From Oscillospiraceae bacterium (GTDB taxonomy: Bacteria > Bacillota > Clostridia > Oscillospirales > Oscillospiraceae): 64,000 nucleotides of DNA. The notes beneath the pieces are model-generated. The model was not told the origin of the DNA. It worked only from the letters and a program-made list of their open reading frames with translations, and did not search any database. Positions 1 through 9,900 of this stretch are shown piece after piece. Both the position numbers and the translations under genes were made by a program. Positions within the stretch are counted from its first letter, which is position 1; the number at the start of each line of letters is the position of its first letter. Where the stretch lies: positions 992,001-1,056,000 of the forward strand of contig AP025583.1 in assembly GCA_022846095.1 (NCBI GenBank). The letters run 5' to 3'.

Positions 1-494
1 GCGCACGCCCGGCTCCAGTCCCGCCAGCCCAGGGTGAGCTCCAGCAGGCGGCGGGCGTCGGGGAGCACGGCCAGGTCGTCCCGCGTCCAGGCCCCCAGGC
101 GGGCGAACACGGCCAGGCCCAGGATCGGCCCGCCCTGCGCGCCGTCGGACAGGGGCAGGCAGACCGGCTCCAGCCCCGGCAGCAGGGCCGTCGCCCGTTC
201 CTCCAGCGCCCCGGCGGGCACTGCGCCCAGCCCGGGCCAGTCCAGCCCGCCCGCCAGCTCGGCCCAGGGGCGCACGGGCCCGCCCTCCAGCAGGGCGCCG
301 TCCCGCCACAGGGCGGCCCCGAACGGCGGAAAGAGCAGCGCGGCGGCGCGCAGGGGAAACTGCCGCGCAAGCACTCCGCTGAGGAACTCCAGCACCTGCA
401 CGAAGCTCCACCGGCCCGCCATACGCTCGTCCAGCGGGTCCGCATTGAGTTGAAAGGCCCGTTTGGGGGCCGCGCCCAGACCGTCGCGTTCCAT
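1..494 (-). CDS. Partial protein, possible GAF-like sensor domain (C-terminus off the left edge)
   Basis: An open frame starts at an ATG (494-492) preceded by an AAGGGAG ribosome site and runs off the left end without a stop, giving at least 164 residues. The visible part begins MERDGLGAAPKRAFQLNADP and alternates hydrophobic and small residues. A stretch near the edge (LAVFARLGAWTRDDLAVLPD) resembles the end of a GAF-type sensory domain, which often precedes a GGDEF or other output module. That likeness is weak and no catalytic motif is visible. The gene reads toward the window edge, away from the MATE gene on the same strand. Confidence 0.5.
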   Translation of the reverse strand, partial: MERDGLGAAPKRAFQLNADPLDERMAGRWSFVQVLEFLSGVLARQFPLRAAALLFPPFGAALWRDGALLEGGPVRPWAELAGGLDWPGLGAVPAGALEERATALLPGLEPVCLPLSDGAQGGPILGLAVFARLGAWTRDDLAVLPDARRLLELTLGWRDWSRAC

Positions 495-538
495 CGACAG
501 CGCTCCCTTCGCGGAGGCGGCGCGCCGCCCCCGGGAAA

Positions 539-1948
539 TTACACATCTTTATCAGTATATACTATGTTATCCGGTTTGGGAAGGGGCTGCGCCGCCTCCA
601 TGCCCCGCATTTTGCGCAGGAAGCCCAGCCCCATGGGCACGGAGAGCAGGAAGGTGCACAGGTCTGCCGTGGGCTGGGCCAGCTGCACGCCGGTCAGCCC
701 CGCCACGGGGGGCAGCAGCAGGATGACGGGCAGGAAGAAGAGCCCCTGCCGCGCCAGGGCCAGGACGGAGGCCTTGCCCGACTCCCCCACGGTCTGGAGC
801 ATCATGTTGTTGAGGATGATCAGCGACGACAGGGGCAGGGTGAAGCACTGGAAGCGCAGGGCCTGGGCGCCGATGGCGATGACCGTGGGGTCCTCCCGGC
901 GGAACACGGCGATGATCTGGGGGGCGAAGAGGAACCCCAGCACGGCCACCGCCGCCAGGAAAACGGCCGAGAGCTTAAGGCAGAAATAGTACCCCCGGCG
1001 CACCCGCCCGTAGAGCCTGGCGCCGAAATTGAAGCCGCACACGGGCTGGAAGCCCTGGCCGAAGCCCAGCAGGGCGGAGTTTGCGAACATGCTCACCCGG
1101 GTGACCACCGACATGGCGGCGATGGCCGCGTCCCCGAAGGGCCCAGCCGCCCGGTTGAGGCAGATGGTGGCCACGCTGGCCAGCCCCTGCCGGTAGAGGG
1201 AGGGCAGGCCGCCCCGGAAGATCTCGCGGTACACCGGCCAGGAAAACGTGAAGTGGGAGGGGCGTATGCGCAGGGTGCCGCCGCGGCCGCAGCTGGCCAG
1301 CAGGATAAGGAAGCTCACCAGCTGGCTGAGGATGGTGGCCAGGGCGGCCCCGCCGGTCTTGAGGTCCAGCACGAAGATGAAGATGGGGTCCAGCGCGATG
1401 TTTAAAACCGCCCCGGTGGCGATGCCCAGCATGGAGTAAAAGGCGCTGCCCTGGTAGCGCAGCAGGTTGTTGAGCACCAGGGAGGCCGCCATATAGGGCG
1501 CGCCCAGCAGGATGTAGCGGGCGTAGTCCCTGGCGTAGGGGAGGATGGTGTCGGTGGCACCCAGCAGGCGCACCAGGGGGTCCAGGAACACAAGGCCCAG
1601 CACGGCCAGCGCCAGCCCCACCCCCAGGGCGGAGAAAAAGCCGGTGGAGGCCACCCGGGAGGCCAGCGCCCGGTCCTTCTGCCCCAGCAGGCGGGAGATG
1701 TAGTTGCCCGCCCCGGAGCCGAAGGTGAAGCCCAGGGCCTGGATGATGGCCATGAGGGAAAAGACCACCCCCACCGCGCCCTGGGCGCTGGTGCCGATGC
1801 GCCCGACGAAGAAGGTGTCCGCCATATTGTAGATGGAGGTGATCATCATGCTCACAATGGTGGGCACGGCCAGGGTGCCGATAAGGCCCGGCAGGGGCGC
1901 GGTGGTCATCCACTCAAACTTCTCGTCCTGGTTGGTTATCCGCTTCAC
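539..1948 (-). CDS. MATE family multidrug/sodium efflux transporter
   Basis: The 469-residue protein has the size and about twelve hydrophobic segments expected of a MATE exporter, with the usual duplicated six-helix halves. The N-terminal half holds the family-like stretch PTIVSMMITSIYNMADTFFV, and the second half repeats a similar pattern (LPSLYRQGLASVATICLNRA). MATE proteins expel cationic drugs or metabolites in exchange for sodium or protons in the cytoplasmic membrane. The start used is a GTG at 1948 with only a weak ribosome site; an internal ATG at residue 14 is an alternative. It lies alone downstream of a repeat element. Substrate cannot be told from sequence. Confidence 0.9.
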   Translation of the reverse strand: MKRITNQDEKFEWMTTAPLPGLIGTLAVPTIVSMMITSIYNMADTFFVGRIGTSAQGAVGVVFSLMAIIQALGFTFGSGAGNYISRLLGQKDRALASRVASTGFFSALGVGLALAVLGLVFLDPLVRLLGATDTILPYARDYARYILLGAPYMAASLVLNNLLRYQGSAFYSMLGIATGAVLNIALDPIFIFVLDLKTGGAALATILSQLVSFLILLASCGRGGTLRIRPSHFTFSWPVYREIFRGGLPSLYRQGLASVATICLNRAAGPFGDAAIAAMSVVTRVSMFANSALLGFGQGFQPVCGFNFGARLYGRVRRGYYFCLKLSAVFLAAVAVLGFLFAPQIIAVFRREDPTVIAIGAQALRFQCFTLPLSSLIILNNMMLQTVGESGKASVLALARQGLFFLPVILLLPPVAGLTGVQLAQPTADLCTFLLSVPMGLGFLRKMRGMEAAQPLPKPDNIVYTDKDV

Positions 1949-2029
1949 TCAAATTCCAGCTTCCGTTCACACATTTTTGCCCATTATACCACAAAAACGC
2001 GGGAGAGGAAACTCTCCCGCGTCCCAGCA

Positions 2030-2552
2030 TGTCGAAAAACTGTATCATAGGATTTTGGGTGCAGGCCCGGATCGCGGCGCCTGCACGAGAGGTGCGGCTC
2101 AGGCGGACCCTGTCATTGCGAGGAGGCCCCACGGGGCCGACGCGGCAATCCGTCTTTTTGGAGGCCCGGCCTCCGGCGGCGGGGTTCTTTGCTTGCAAAG
2201 AACCCCGGGAAGAAACAACCAGGGGCTTCGGCCCCTGGACCCGAGGCCCCGCGGCGGTGGAGTTCAGGTAGCCCGCAAAGATTGAAAGCGCTCAGGGCTC
2301 GGTTCGGTCTGGCACTTGAGGCGAATAGGGCTGCCGCCCCTGCGGCACATGACCCGCCCAGACTTGATAGTAGTTGCTATTCAAGTACTGCCTGAAAAGC
2401 CGCCCGTACTGCCATGCCCCATACAGCGCTTGGCACTCGTAGGGGCCGATGCCCACATCGGCCCGCTGCTCCAGGCCCGTAGGGGCGATTCACGAATCGC
2501 CCGTCCTCCATCGGCCGCCTTATCCGCCTAAGTTACGGCTAGTTTTTCGACA
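2030..2552. repeat. Interspersed repeat element, copy 1 (reverse orientation), with outer 12-bp inverted repeat
   Basis: This gene-free stretch is a copy (core 2101-2532) of a repeat seen again at 50411-50802 and 58252-58793 in the opposite orientation. It carries the same ordered blocks: a short inverted repeat ending AGGCGGA / TATCCGCCT, a CATTGCGAGGAGGCC hairpin, a GGCCTCCGGCGG block, a paired GGGTTCTTTGC block, and a GGGCGATTCACGAATCGCCC palindrome. A further perfect 12-bp inverted repeat (TGTCGAAAAACT at 2030-2041 and its complement at 2541-2552) encloses this copy only. No convincing coding frame is present. It looks like a structured non-autonomous element. Confidence 0.75.
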
Positions 2553-3144
2553 GCCGGAATTTTTTCTCCCCGCCCCGCCGGATCCGGCCCAGGCCATCCA
2601 GGTGGCGGGAGAGCATCAGCGCCGCCGCCAGGGCGGCCAGCGCCCCCGCCTCCGGGCCGCAGCACAGCAGGGCGGGGAGGACGAACACGCAGGGGATGAC
2701 CACCGCGCCCACCGGCAGGTAGCCGGTCAGCAGCACCACGGCGGCCCCCGCCAGGTTGGCACACAGCCCCCAGAGGGGCAGGGCGAAGACCAGGAAGGCG
2801 CAGGTGACCGCCACCCCCTTGCCCCCCTTGAAGCGCAGCCAGAGTGGGAAGTTGTGTCCCAGCGCCGTCCCCAGCCCGGCGTACAGGGCGGCCAGGACGC
2901 CCAGGCCGGGGAACAGCACCAGGCGGCATAAAAAGCAGGCCAGGGCGGTCTTGGCCACGTCCCCGGCCAGCACCAGAAAGCCGGGGGCCTTGCCCAGCTG
3001 CTCCATCACGTTGGCCATGCCGGGGTTGCCCGAGCCCATGGCCCGGGCGCTGCGCCCGGCGCGCAGGCGGCAGACCACCTCGGCGGTGAGGAAATTGCCG
3101 CAGGCGTAGCCGATCAGCAGGCAGAGGATTCGTTGCATCTCCAT
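2539..3144 (-). CDS. plsY: Glycerol-3-phosphate acyltransferase PlsY
   Basis: The 201-residue integral membrane protein transfers acyl groups from acyl-phosphate to glycerol-3-phosphate, the first step of phospholipid synthesis in most Gram-positive bacteria. Family signatures visible are GSGNPGMANVMEQLGK near residues 37-52 (usually GSGNPGATN), GHNFPLWLRFKGGKGVA near residues 100-116, and five or so hydrophobic segments. The change of GATN to GMAN is unusual. Two starts are possible: ATG 3144, four bases after AAAGGAG, or ATG 3138, which has the better spacing. The stop codon falls inside the outer inverted repeat of the neighbouring element, so the C-terminal end may have been altered by that insertion. 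Confidence 0.85.
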   Translation of the reverse strand: MEMQRILCLLIGYACGNFLTAEVVCRLRAGRSARAMGSGNPGMANVMEQLGKAPGFLVLAGDVAKTALACFLCRLVLFPGLGVLAALYAGLGTALGHNFPLWLRFKGGKGVAVTCAFLVFALPLWGLCANLAGAAVVLLTGYLPVGAVVIPCVFVLPALLCCGPEAGALAALAAALMLSRHLDGLGRIRRGGEKKFRLSKN

Positions 3145-3185
3145 CGCTCCTTTTACAAGAGAACGTTGCCCACTTTGCCCGCGAA

Positions 3186-3752
3186 TTAAACCGGATCCAC
3201 GGCCCGGATGACCCGGCAGGGGTTGCCCGCGGCCACCACCCCGGCGGGGATGTCCCGGGTCACTACGCTGCCTGCGCCGATGACGCTGCCCCGGCCGATG
3301 GTCACGCCGGGCAGCACGCTGACCCCGCCGCCGATCCACACGTCGTCCTCCACGGTGATGGGGCGGGCGAACTCCAGCCCCGTGTTCCGGGTGGCGGCGT
3401 CCAGGGGGTGGCCCGCCGTGTAGAAGCCGCAGTTGGGCGCGATAAAGACGTTGTCCCCAAAAGTCACGGGGGCGCAGTCCAGGATGACGCAGTTGTAGTT
3501 TACATAAAAATTCTCGCCCACCTTGATGTTGTAGCCGTAGTCGCACAGGAAGGGCTGGTTGATGGTGAACCGCTCCCCCGTCCCGCCCAGCAGCTGTCCT
3601 ATCAGGGCGCGGCGCCCCGCCTCGTCCCCGGGCGGGAGCTGGTTGTAGGCCCGGCACAGCGCCGCGCAGCGCGCGTGCTCCGCGCTCAGCTCCGGGTCCC
3701 CGCAGTTGGGGTTGTAGAGCGCCCCGGAGAGCATCTTCTCCTTCTCGGTCAT
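3186..3752 (-). CDS. Maltose/galactoside-type O-acetyltransferase (left-handed beta-helix)
   Basis: The 188-residue protein matches the LacA/Maa sugar O-acetyltransferase family: an N-terminal alpha domain (MTEKEKMLSGALYNP is the family opening), then hexapeptide turns, with GHPLDAATRNTG carrying the catalytic histidine and VEDDVWIGGGVSVLPGV following. These enzymes acetylate the 6-hydroxyl of glucosides, galactosides or maltose with acetyl-CoA in the cytoplasm, probably as detoxification. The ATG at 3752 has a GGAGGG ribosome site and overlaps the stop of the upstream phosphatase gene by four bases (ATGA). It is the last gene of a three-gene translationally coupled group with the M24 peptidase and the phosphatase. 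Confidence 0.88.
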   Translation of the reverse strand: MTEKEKMLSGALYNPNCGDPELSAEHARCAALCRAYNQLPPGDEAGRRALIGQLLGGTGERFTINQPFLCDYGYNIKVGENFYVNYNCVILDCAPVTFGDNVFIAPNCGFYTAGHPLDAATRNTGLEFARPITVEDDVWIGGGVSVLPGVTIGRGSVIGAGSVVTRDIPAGVVAAGNPCRVIRAVDPV

Positions 3753-4195
3753 GGGTTTCCCTCCAAAATCAGGTCCAGCAGGGCCCGGCAGCCCTCGTTC
3801 ACGTCCCGCCAAGCGGCCTCGAAATCCCCGGTGTACCAGGGGTCGGCCACGTCCCGCTCCAGCAGGGGGCGGATCTTGCCCTGGGGATCGCCGCCGCAGA
3901 TGCGGCGCATATAACGCAGGTTGGCCCCGTCCATGCCCACCAGGAGATCCCAGCGCTGGTAGTCCCCGGCCCGGAGCTGCACGGCCCGCTTGCCCGCCGG
4001 GTCGATGCCGTGCTCCAGCAGCTTGCGGCGGGCCGGGGGGTAGACCGGGTTGCCGATCTCCTCGGCGCTGGTGGCGGCGGAGGCCACGGCGATCTCTTGC
4101 GCCAGCCCCGCCCGCCGCACCATGTCCCGCATCACGAACTCTGCCATCGGGCTGCGGCAGATATTGCCGTGGCAGACGAACAGGATCCCCGTCAC
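3749..4195 (-). CDS. Low-molecular-weight protein-tyrosine phosphatase
   Basis: The 148-residue protein has the complete low-Mr phosphatase signature at its N-terminus, VCHGNICRSPMAEF. The usual pattern is CxGNxCRSP; here the second position is His (CHGNICRSP), which is common in bacteria. The general acid loop DPWY is near residue 117. These enzymes dephosphorylate protein tyrosine or arginine residues in the cytoplasm. The start chosen is GTG 4195, which overlaps the preceding peptidase stop as GTGA; a longer frame upstream lies wholly inside the peptidase gene and has no family similarity. Coupling on both sides indicates one transcript. Confidence 0.92.
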   Translation of the reverse strand: MTGILFVCHGNICRSPMAEFVMRDMVRRAGLAQEIAVASAATSAEEIGNPVYPPARRKLLEHGIDPAGKRAVQLRAGDYQRWDLLVGMDGANLRYMRRICGGDPQGKIRPLLERDVADPWYTGDFEAAWRDVNEGCRALLDLILEGNP

Positions 4196-5268
4196 AGCCC
4201 CACCACCCGCAGGTCCTTTGTTTCGGCGTTGAGCACCTCGCAGCCGTCCGGGGTGACCAGCACCAGATCCTCGATGCGCACGCCCAGCCTGCCGGGCAGG
4301 TAGATCCCCGGCTCCACTGAAAAGACCATGCCGGGCTCGGCGGGCTGGCGGCAGGCGGCGCTGTTGTCGGGGGGCTCGTGGCAGTCCAGGCCGCAGCCGT
4401 GGCCCAGGCGGTGGGTGAAACAGGGGCCGTACCCCGCGTCCTCGATGACCCGGCGGGCGGCCCGGTCGATGTCGCACATGGGCACGCCGGGGCGGATCAC
4501 GGCCTCGGCGGCCAGGTTGGCGGCGCGCACCGCCTCGTACACCCGGCGGCCCTCGCCGTCCGCCGAGCGGAAAAAGACGGTGCGGGTCATGTCGCACCAG
4601 TAGCGGCGGATGGGGGTGAACAGGTCCAGCACCACGCTGTCCCCGTCCCGGAGGACCGTGCGGCCGGGGGCGTGGTGGGGATCCGCCCCGTTGGGGCCGA
4701 AGGAGACGATGACCCCCTCGCTGGAGCGCTCCCCGCCGTGGGCGCGGTACTGCGCCTCCACCAGGGCGGCGATATCGGCCTCCACGGCCCCCTCGCCCAG
4801 GGCGGCGACGGCGGCGGCCATGACCTGGTCGTTGATTTGGGAGGCCGCCCGCATGGCCGCGATCTCGTCGGCGTCCTTAATCCGCCGGGCCTCGTCCACC
4901 GGGGCGGAGCCGGGGACGGGGGCCACGTCGGGGCGCAGCCCCAGCAGGGAGATGAGGAACTTGCTGGGCCAGGCCTTGTCCACCCCCAGCGTCCCGGGGC
5001 GCAGGGCGGCGGCCAGGGCGGCGGCGGGGTCGTCCCCGTCCCGGTGGAGCTCCAGCGCCAGACCGGGCTGGGGGGCGAGGCCGAAGAGCTCGTTGGCGTA
5101 GAGGGTGCGCGTGCCGTCGTCCCGGAGGTAGAGCGCCAGCATCCGCTCCATGGGCTCCACCCAGTACCCGGTCAGGTAGTAGACCGAGGCGGTGGAGGTC
5201 ACGACAATCTGGGACAGGCCCTGGCGCGCCATGTGCTCCAGCACGCGGGCCAGACGGGTTTCGTTCAT
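4192..5268 (-). CDS. M24 family aminopeptidase (Xaa-Pro peptidase-like)
   Basis: The 358-residue protein has the two-domain creatinase/prolidase layout: an N-terminal alpha/beta domain (residues 1-125) and a C-terminal pita-bread domain. The metal ligands are visible in order: VVLDLFTPIRRYWCDMTRT (both aspartates), HRLGHGCGLDCHE (His), FSVEPGIYLPG (Glu) and GVRIEDLVLV (Glu). Such enzymes remove N-terminal residues before proline, or act on related small substrates, using two divalent metals. It is the first gene of a coupled group with the phosphatase and the acetyltransferase. The ATG at 5268 follows AAAGGATG. It is transcribed divergently from the GntR regulator gene. Confidence 0.92.
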   Translation of the reverse strand: MNETRLARVLEHMARQGLSQIVVTSTASVYYLTGYWVEPMERMLALYLRDDGTRTLYANELFGLAPQPGLALELHRDGDDPAAALAAALRPGTLGVDKAWPSKFLISLLGLRPDVAPVPGSAPVDEARRIKDADEIAAMRAASQINDQVMAAAVAALGEGAVEADIAALVEAQYRAHGGERSSEGVIVSFGPNGADPHHAPGRTVLRDGDSVVLDLFTPIRRYWCDMTRTVFFRSADGEGRRVYEAVRAANLAAEAVIRPGVPMCDIDRAARRVIEDAGYGPCFTHRLGHGCGLDCHEPPDNSAACRQPAEPGMVFSVEPGIYLPGRLGVRIEDLVLVTPDGCEVLNAETKDLRVVGL

Positions 5269-5395
5269 AAAAACATCCTTTCCGGCGGGGAGAACTGCCC
5301 TGGCGCCGGGCCCCGCGCCCGGCGCACTCCAAGTTTACCACCGCCGGGCGGGTTGGGCAAGCGCTTCCCCGGCGGGGCAAAGAAAAAAGCCGTTT

Positions 5396-5448
5396 CGTCG
5401 AGTTTAGACGCTTTTTTTCTGGTATTTTCGCGGGCGGGACGGTATAAT
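5396..5448 (+). promoter_or_regulatory. Promoter and possible dyad operator of the GntR-type gene
   Basis: A good -10 box TATAAT lies at 5443-5448, 27 bases before the start codon; the matching -35 region is poor, which suits a controlled promoter. Just upstream, CGTC and GACG flank a 7-base spacer at 5396-5410 and could bind a dimeric regulator. The GntR-type gene that follows is the obvious candidate to bind here, but this is inference. Confidence 0.45.
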
Positions 5449-5474
5449 GGGGGACAGAGCGAGGGGGGTGCAGG

Positions 5475-6917
5475 ATGCCGAACAGCAACAGTCAGGAACA
5501 GATCATTTACCGCAGCCTGGCGGGGAAGATCCAGCTGGGCTTTTTTGACGACGGCACGCGCTTCCCCTGCGTCCAGCAGGTGGCCGCACAGTACGGCGTC
5601 TCCTACTGTCCGGCCCAGCGGGCCCTCAAGGCCCTGGAGGGGGACGGGCTGATCAGCCTGTGCCGGGGCAGGGAGACGCAGGTGCTGGCCAAGCCCTACG
5701 GGGACTTCCTGGCCAGCCCCGTGTTCCGGGAGCGGGCCGCGGCGCTCTCCGACCTGACCCGGGCCCTGAAGCTGATCTCCCCGGAAATCGGCCTGCAGGG
5801 CATGAGCAGGCTGGAGCGGACGCCGGCCTGGGCGGAGGCGGGCGGCGCGCCGGGCAAGCGGCTCTACGACCTGTTCTGGCGCTCCCTCCGGACGCTGGGC
5901 AGCCGGACCGCCCTGAGCCTGTACTACGACGTGGGCTCCTTCGCGCAGAGTGCCTTCCTGGACATCCTCCAGCTGCGGCAAGGGGAGGAGGGGCGCTTCC
6001 CGGAGGCGATCTACGCCGACATGCTGTGCAGCTGGGAGGCGTGCCGCGGCGGCCGTTATGCCATGGCGCGGCAGCGGATGGATCAGGTGGGGCGGCGGTT
6101 CACCGGCGAGGTGGAGGCCTACCTGGACGGCTTGCCCGCCGCGGCGGAGGGAGCCGGAGAGGCCTTTTCGTGGGAGCCCCACAAGGGGCGCACCCGGTAC
6201 TGCGACGTGGTGGCCATCGACATCATCTGCAGAATCAACCAGGGGGAGTACCCCGTGGGGGCGCTCCTGCCCAACGTGGCGGAGGTGGCGGACACCTACC
6301 ATATCTCGGTCATCACTCTTCGGCGCACCATCGCGGTGCTGAACAAGCTGGGGATTACCCGGTCCATCAACGGCGTGGGTACGCGGGTGATCTCCGCGGG
6401 GGATTCCTCCATCCTCGGCAAGATGGAGGAGCTGATGCTGGACGAGAATCTGCGCGGCTTCCTGGAGGCCCTCCAGCTGCTGACCATGACCTGCGAGGCC
6501 GTGCTGCGGCAGGCCTTCCCCCACTTTACGGGGGAGGTGCTGGAGGGGCTGGACCGGGCGGCGGCGGCGCCGGGGGAGAATGCCTCCATGGTGGGAGTGC
6601 TCACCGCCTGCCTCCAGGCGGCGATCCGCTGCAGCCCGGCGGCGGCCATACGGGAGATCTACGGAAAGCTGACCCTGCAGCTGCTTAAGGGCAGCGTGCT
6701 GCGGCTGTCCGAGACGGGGGAGGAGCCGGTGCCCGGCTGGCCCGCCTGCGCCCGCGCCCTGCGGGAGGCGCTGGCGGCGGGGGACGGGGCGCGCTTCGCC
6801 CGGACCGTCCGGCTGCTGAGCGAGGAGAACTTCCTGGCGACCAAGCGCACCCTGCTGGAGCTGGGCGTGTCTGGCGCGGCGGAGGTGGCGGACCCTCTGG
6901 GCATCGAGCTGGAATAG
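5475..6917 (+). CDS. GntR-family transcriptional regulator with two winged-helix domains
   Basis: The 480-residue cytoplasmic protein has a GntR-type winged helix at residues 8-70 (IIYRSLAGKIQLGFFDDGTR, then a QVAAQYGVSYCPAQRALKAL recognition segment). A second one lies near residues 240-310 (VVAIDIICRINQGEYPVGAL, then EVADTYHISVITLRRTIAVL). About 170 residues of helical sequence separate them and a further 170 follow. Most GntR proteins have one such domain plus a ligand-binding domain, so this tandem form is uncommon. It could bind two sites as a monomer or bridge them. The target is unknown; its own promoter and the divergent peptidase operon are possible. The ATG follows a GAGGGGGGTGCAGG region. 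Confidence 0.8.
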   Translation: MPNSNSQEQIIYRSLAGKIQLGFFDDGTRFPCVQQVAAQYGVSYCPAQRALKALEGDGLISLCRGRETQVLAKPYGDFLASPVFRERAAALSDLTRALKLISPEIGLQGMSRLERTPAWAEAGGAPGKRLYDLFWRSLRTLGSRTALSLYYDVGSFAQSAFLDILQLRQGEEGRFPEAIYADMLCSWEACRGGRYAMARQRMDQVGRRFTGEVEAYLDGLPAAAEGAGEAFSWEPHKGRTRYCDVVAIDIICRINQGEYPVGALLPNVAEVADTYHISVITLRRTIAVLNKLGITRSINGVGTRVISAGDSSILGKMEELMLDENLRGFLEALQLLTMTCEAVLRQAFPHFTGEVLEGLDRAAAAPGENASMVGVLTACLQAAIRCSPAAAIREIYGKLTLQLLKGSVLRLSETGEEPVPGWPACARALREALAAGDGARFARTVRLLSEENFLATKRTLLELGVSGAAEVADPLGIELE

Positions 6918-6930
6918 GGAATAAAAGGAC

Positions 6931-6966
6931 GGGCGGCCCTCTTCTGCAGGAGGGCCGCCCGATTTT
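6931..6966 (+). terminator. Rho-independent terminator after the GntR-type gene
   Basis: An 11-bp GC-rich stem (GGGCGGCCCTC pairing with GAGGGCCGCCC, 6934-6961) is followed by GATTTTT. It separates this gene from the convergent kinase gene, whose stop lies at 6966, and may serve both. Confidence 0.85.
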
Positions 6967-9900
6967 TACGGGGTTGACTCCGGCCGGTCCAGCCAGCGGT
7001 GCAGGCTCTCCAGCAGGCGATTCACGTCCAGGGGCTTTGCCACGTGCTCGTTCATCCCGGCCTGCCGGGCGCGGTACACGTCGTCGGCAAAGGCGTTGGC
7101 GGTCAGGGCCAGGATGGGGATGGCTGCGGCGTCGGGCCGCTCCCCGGTCCGGGCCAGCGCGCGGATGGCCCGGGTGGCCTCGTATCCGTCCATCACCGGC
7201 ATCTGGATGTCCATGAGGATCAGGGCGTAGGTGCCCGGCGGGTGGGCGGTGAAGAGCTCTACCGCCTGCTTCCCGTTTTCGGCGCAGGCGGTCTCCAGGC
7301 CGTTCATGCGCAGCAGCTCGCAGGCGATCTCCCGGTTGAGCGCGTTGTCCTCCGCCAGCAGCAGCAGGGTGCCGGGGGGGAAGGGGCGCCGGGCCTCCGG
7401 CGCGGCGGCGGGTTGGGGGGCGGGGGCCTCCCGCGCCTCCCGCTTGAGGTACACCGTCACGGTGAAGCGGGTGCCCCGGTTGGGCTCGCTCTCCACCCGG
7501 ATGGAGCCGTTCATCATCTGCACCAGGTTGCGGGTGATGGACAGGCCCAGGCCGGTGCCCTGCACCGCGCTGACCCGCGCGTCCTCCGCCCGCTCGAAGG
7601 GGGTGAACAGCCTGCCCAGGAACTCCTGCGGGATGCCGATGCCGTCGTCCTCCACCGTGAACTCGAAGCAGGCCACGCCGCTGTGGCCGGAGAGCTTCTC
7701 CTCCGCCGCCAGGCTGATGTGCCCGCCCTCGGGGGTGTACTTCACGGCGTTGGACAGCAGGTTGAGCAGAATCTGCTGCAGGCGCATGGGGTCGCCGCGG
7801 ACGGCGCCGCCGGGCAGGGCGGTGCGCAGGGTGAGGTGCTGCCCACGGCGCTCGGCGTCGGGGCGGATGATCTGCACCACGGCGTTCAGGGTGTCGCCCA
7901 GCAGGAAGGCGCTCTCGCTGAGGCTGACGCTGCCCGACTCGATCTTGGACATGTCCAGCACCTCGTTGATAAGGCCCAGCAGGTGGTCCCCCGAGACGCG
8001 GATCTTGTCCAGGCAGTCGGCCAGCCTGTGGGGGTCGTCCATGTGCCGCTCCGCGATGGAGGCCATGCCCAGGATAGCGTTCATGGGGGTGCGGATGTCG
8101 TGGCTCATGCGGGAGAGGAACTCCGACTTGGCCAGGTTGGCCCGGCGGGCCCCCTCGTAGGCCTCCTCCAGGGCCTGCTTGGCCGCTTTTTCTTCCGTCT
8201 GGCGCTCCAGCTCCCGCCGTTTCTCCCCGCTGACGTTGCGCAGGGTGAAGATGGCGGCCCTGGCCTCCGCCTGGGCCATGCACACCGGGTGGATCTCCAG
8301 CCGCAGCCACTGGGCCGCCCGCTCGCCGGCGCCGGACTGGTGGAACTCCACCTCCGTGTGGCCGCCCGGGCGGGCGAGCCGCTCCAGCAGCGCGGCCCGG
8401 TCGCAGATCCGGGCCAGGGCGGGGCGGTCCTCCTGCGCCGCGTGGGGGAGCAGGCGGCGGCACAGGTCGGCGCTGTAGCTCCCCGAGCGGGGGAAGCTCA
8501 GCGTGTCCCCCACCTGGGGCAGGCGCACGGCGTAGTAGCTGTCCCCGGCCAGGTTGACGTAGAAGATGCAAAGGTAGACCCCGCTGATGGCCTGCAGGGC
8601 GGACTGGCTCATGTGCAGGCGCTCCCGGTTGGCCGAGAGGGTCTCCTTCATGGCGTGGATGTCCTGGATGGTACCCACCACGCGGGAGGGCTGCCCGTCC
8701 CGCAGGATCAGCCGGCTGCTCACCCGGTGCCAGCGGTAGTCGCCGGGGGCGGCGTCCGGGGTGACCACCCGCACGTCGAACATCTCGGCGCGGCCGTTGC
8801 AGATGTTGTCCCGGGCCGAGGGCGCGTCCTCGGGGTGCATAAAGCCCTCGTCCAGCAGCAGCCGGGAGTAGTGGGGCAGCGCCCGGCGGATGACCCCCTG
8901 GCCGGGCCGGGGCTCGTAGCTGACGAAGGTGTCGGTGTCCATCTGGTACTCAAACATGGTGCTGGAGCCGGCCTCCATGGCCACCCGGTACATCTCCTGC
9001 TCCTGCTCCAGCTGCTGCTGGAGCAGCTTGCGCTGGGTGATGTCGATCAGGGTGCGCTGGATGACCGCCTCCCCGTCCGCCGTCACGTCCACCACCATGT
9101 TGGTGCCGTCCAGCCAGTGCAGGGAGCCGTCCCGCCACCGGGCGCGGTACTCCCGGTCCTGCCGGTCGCCCACCTTGTGGAGCTGGCCGTAGGCCTGGCG
9201 CAGCGTGGCGCGGTCCTCCTCCAGCACCGCGCCCAGCACGCCCTCGTGCCAGTCGCGCAGGCCCTCCTCCGGGCTTTGGTAGCCCAGCAGGGACAGGGCC
9301 GCCGGGTTGAGGGAGGTCAGCTCGCAGGAGCCGTCGCGGCGGCGGATGAAGCGGATGATGCCGCAGGGTACCGTGTCGTAGATGCTGGCCAGCAGCTGCT
9401 TCTGCGCCCGCAGGCGCCGGGCGTCCTCCTCGGCGCGGGTCACGTCCAGGTAGAGGCTGTTGACCATCCAGTTGCCCTCGGCGTCCCGGGCCTTTTTGCC
9501 GCTGTCGATGACCCATTTCAGGCTGCCGTCCTTGCAGCGGATCCGGTAGCGGGTGGAGTAGGCCAGCCCGCCGTCCTTGAAGGCCTCGGCGCAGTCGGCC
9601 AGGGCCTGGTCCAGGTCCGGGGGGTAGACGGCGCCCACGGCGGTGCCGCCGGTGACCCGCATGAACTCCTCCACCGTGTAGCCGAAGAGGGCGGCGGCCT
9701 CCCGGCTGACGAAGGCGTAGGAGTAGGCGTCGTCGTCGCGGCTGATCTTCAGGCCCCCCGCCACCGACGAGAGGATTACGTCCAGCTGGCGGTTCTGCTG
9801 GAGGGTCTGCGCCTCCAGCTCGGCCAGCCGCTCCTGCACGTACTCGTAGGACTGCCGGCCGATCTTCTCCGGGAAGAGCTCCCCGCCCACCAGCTCCTGG

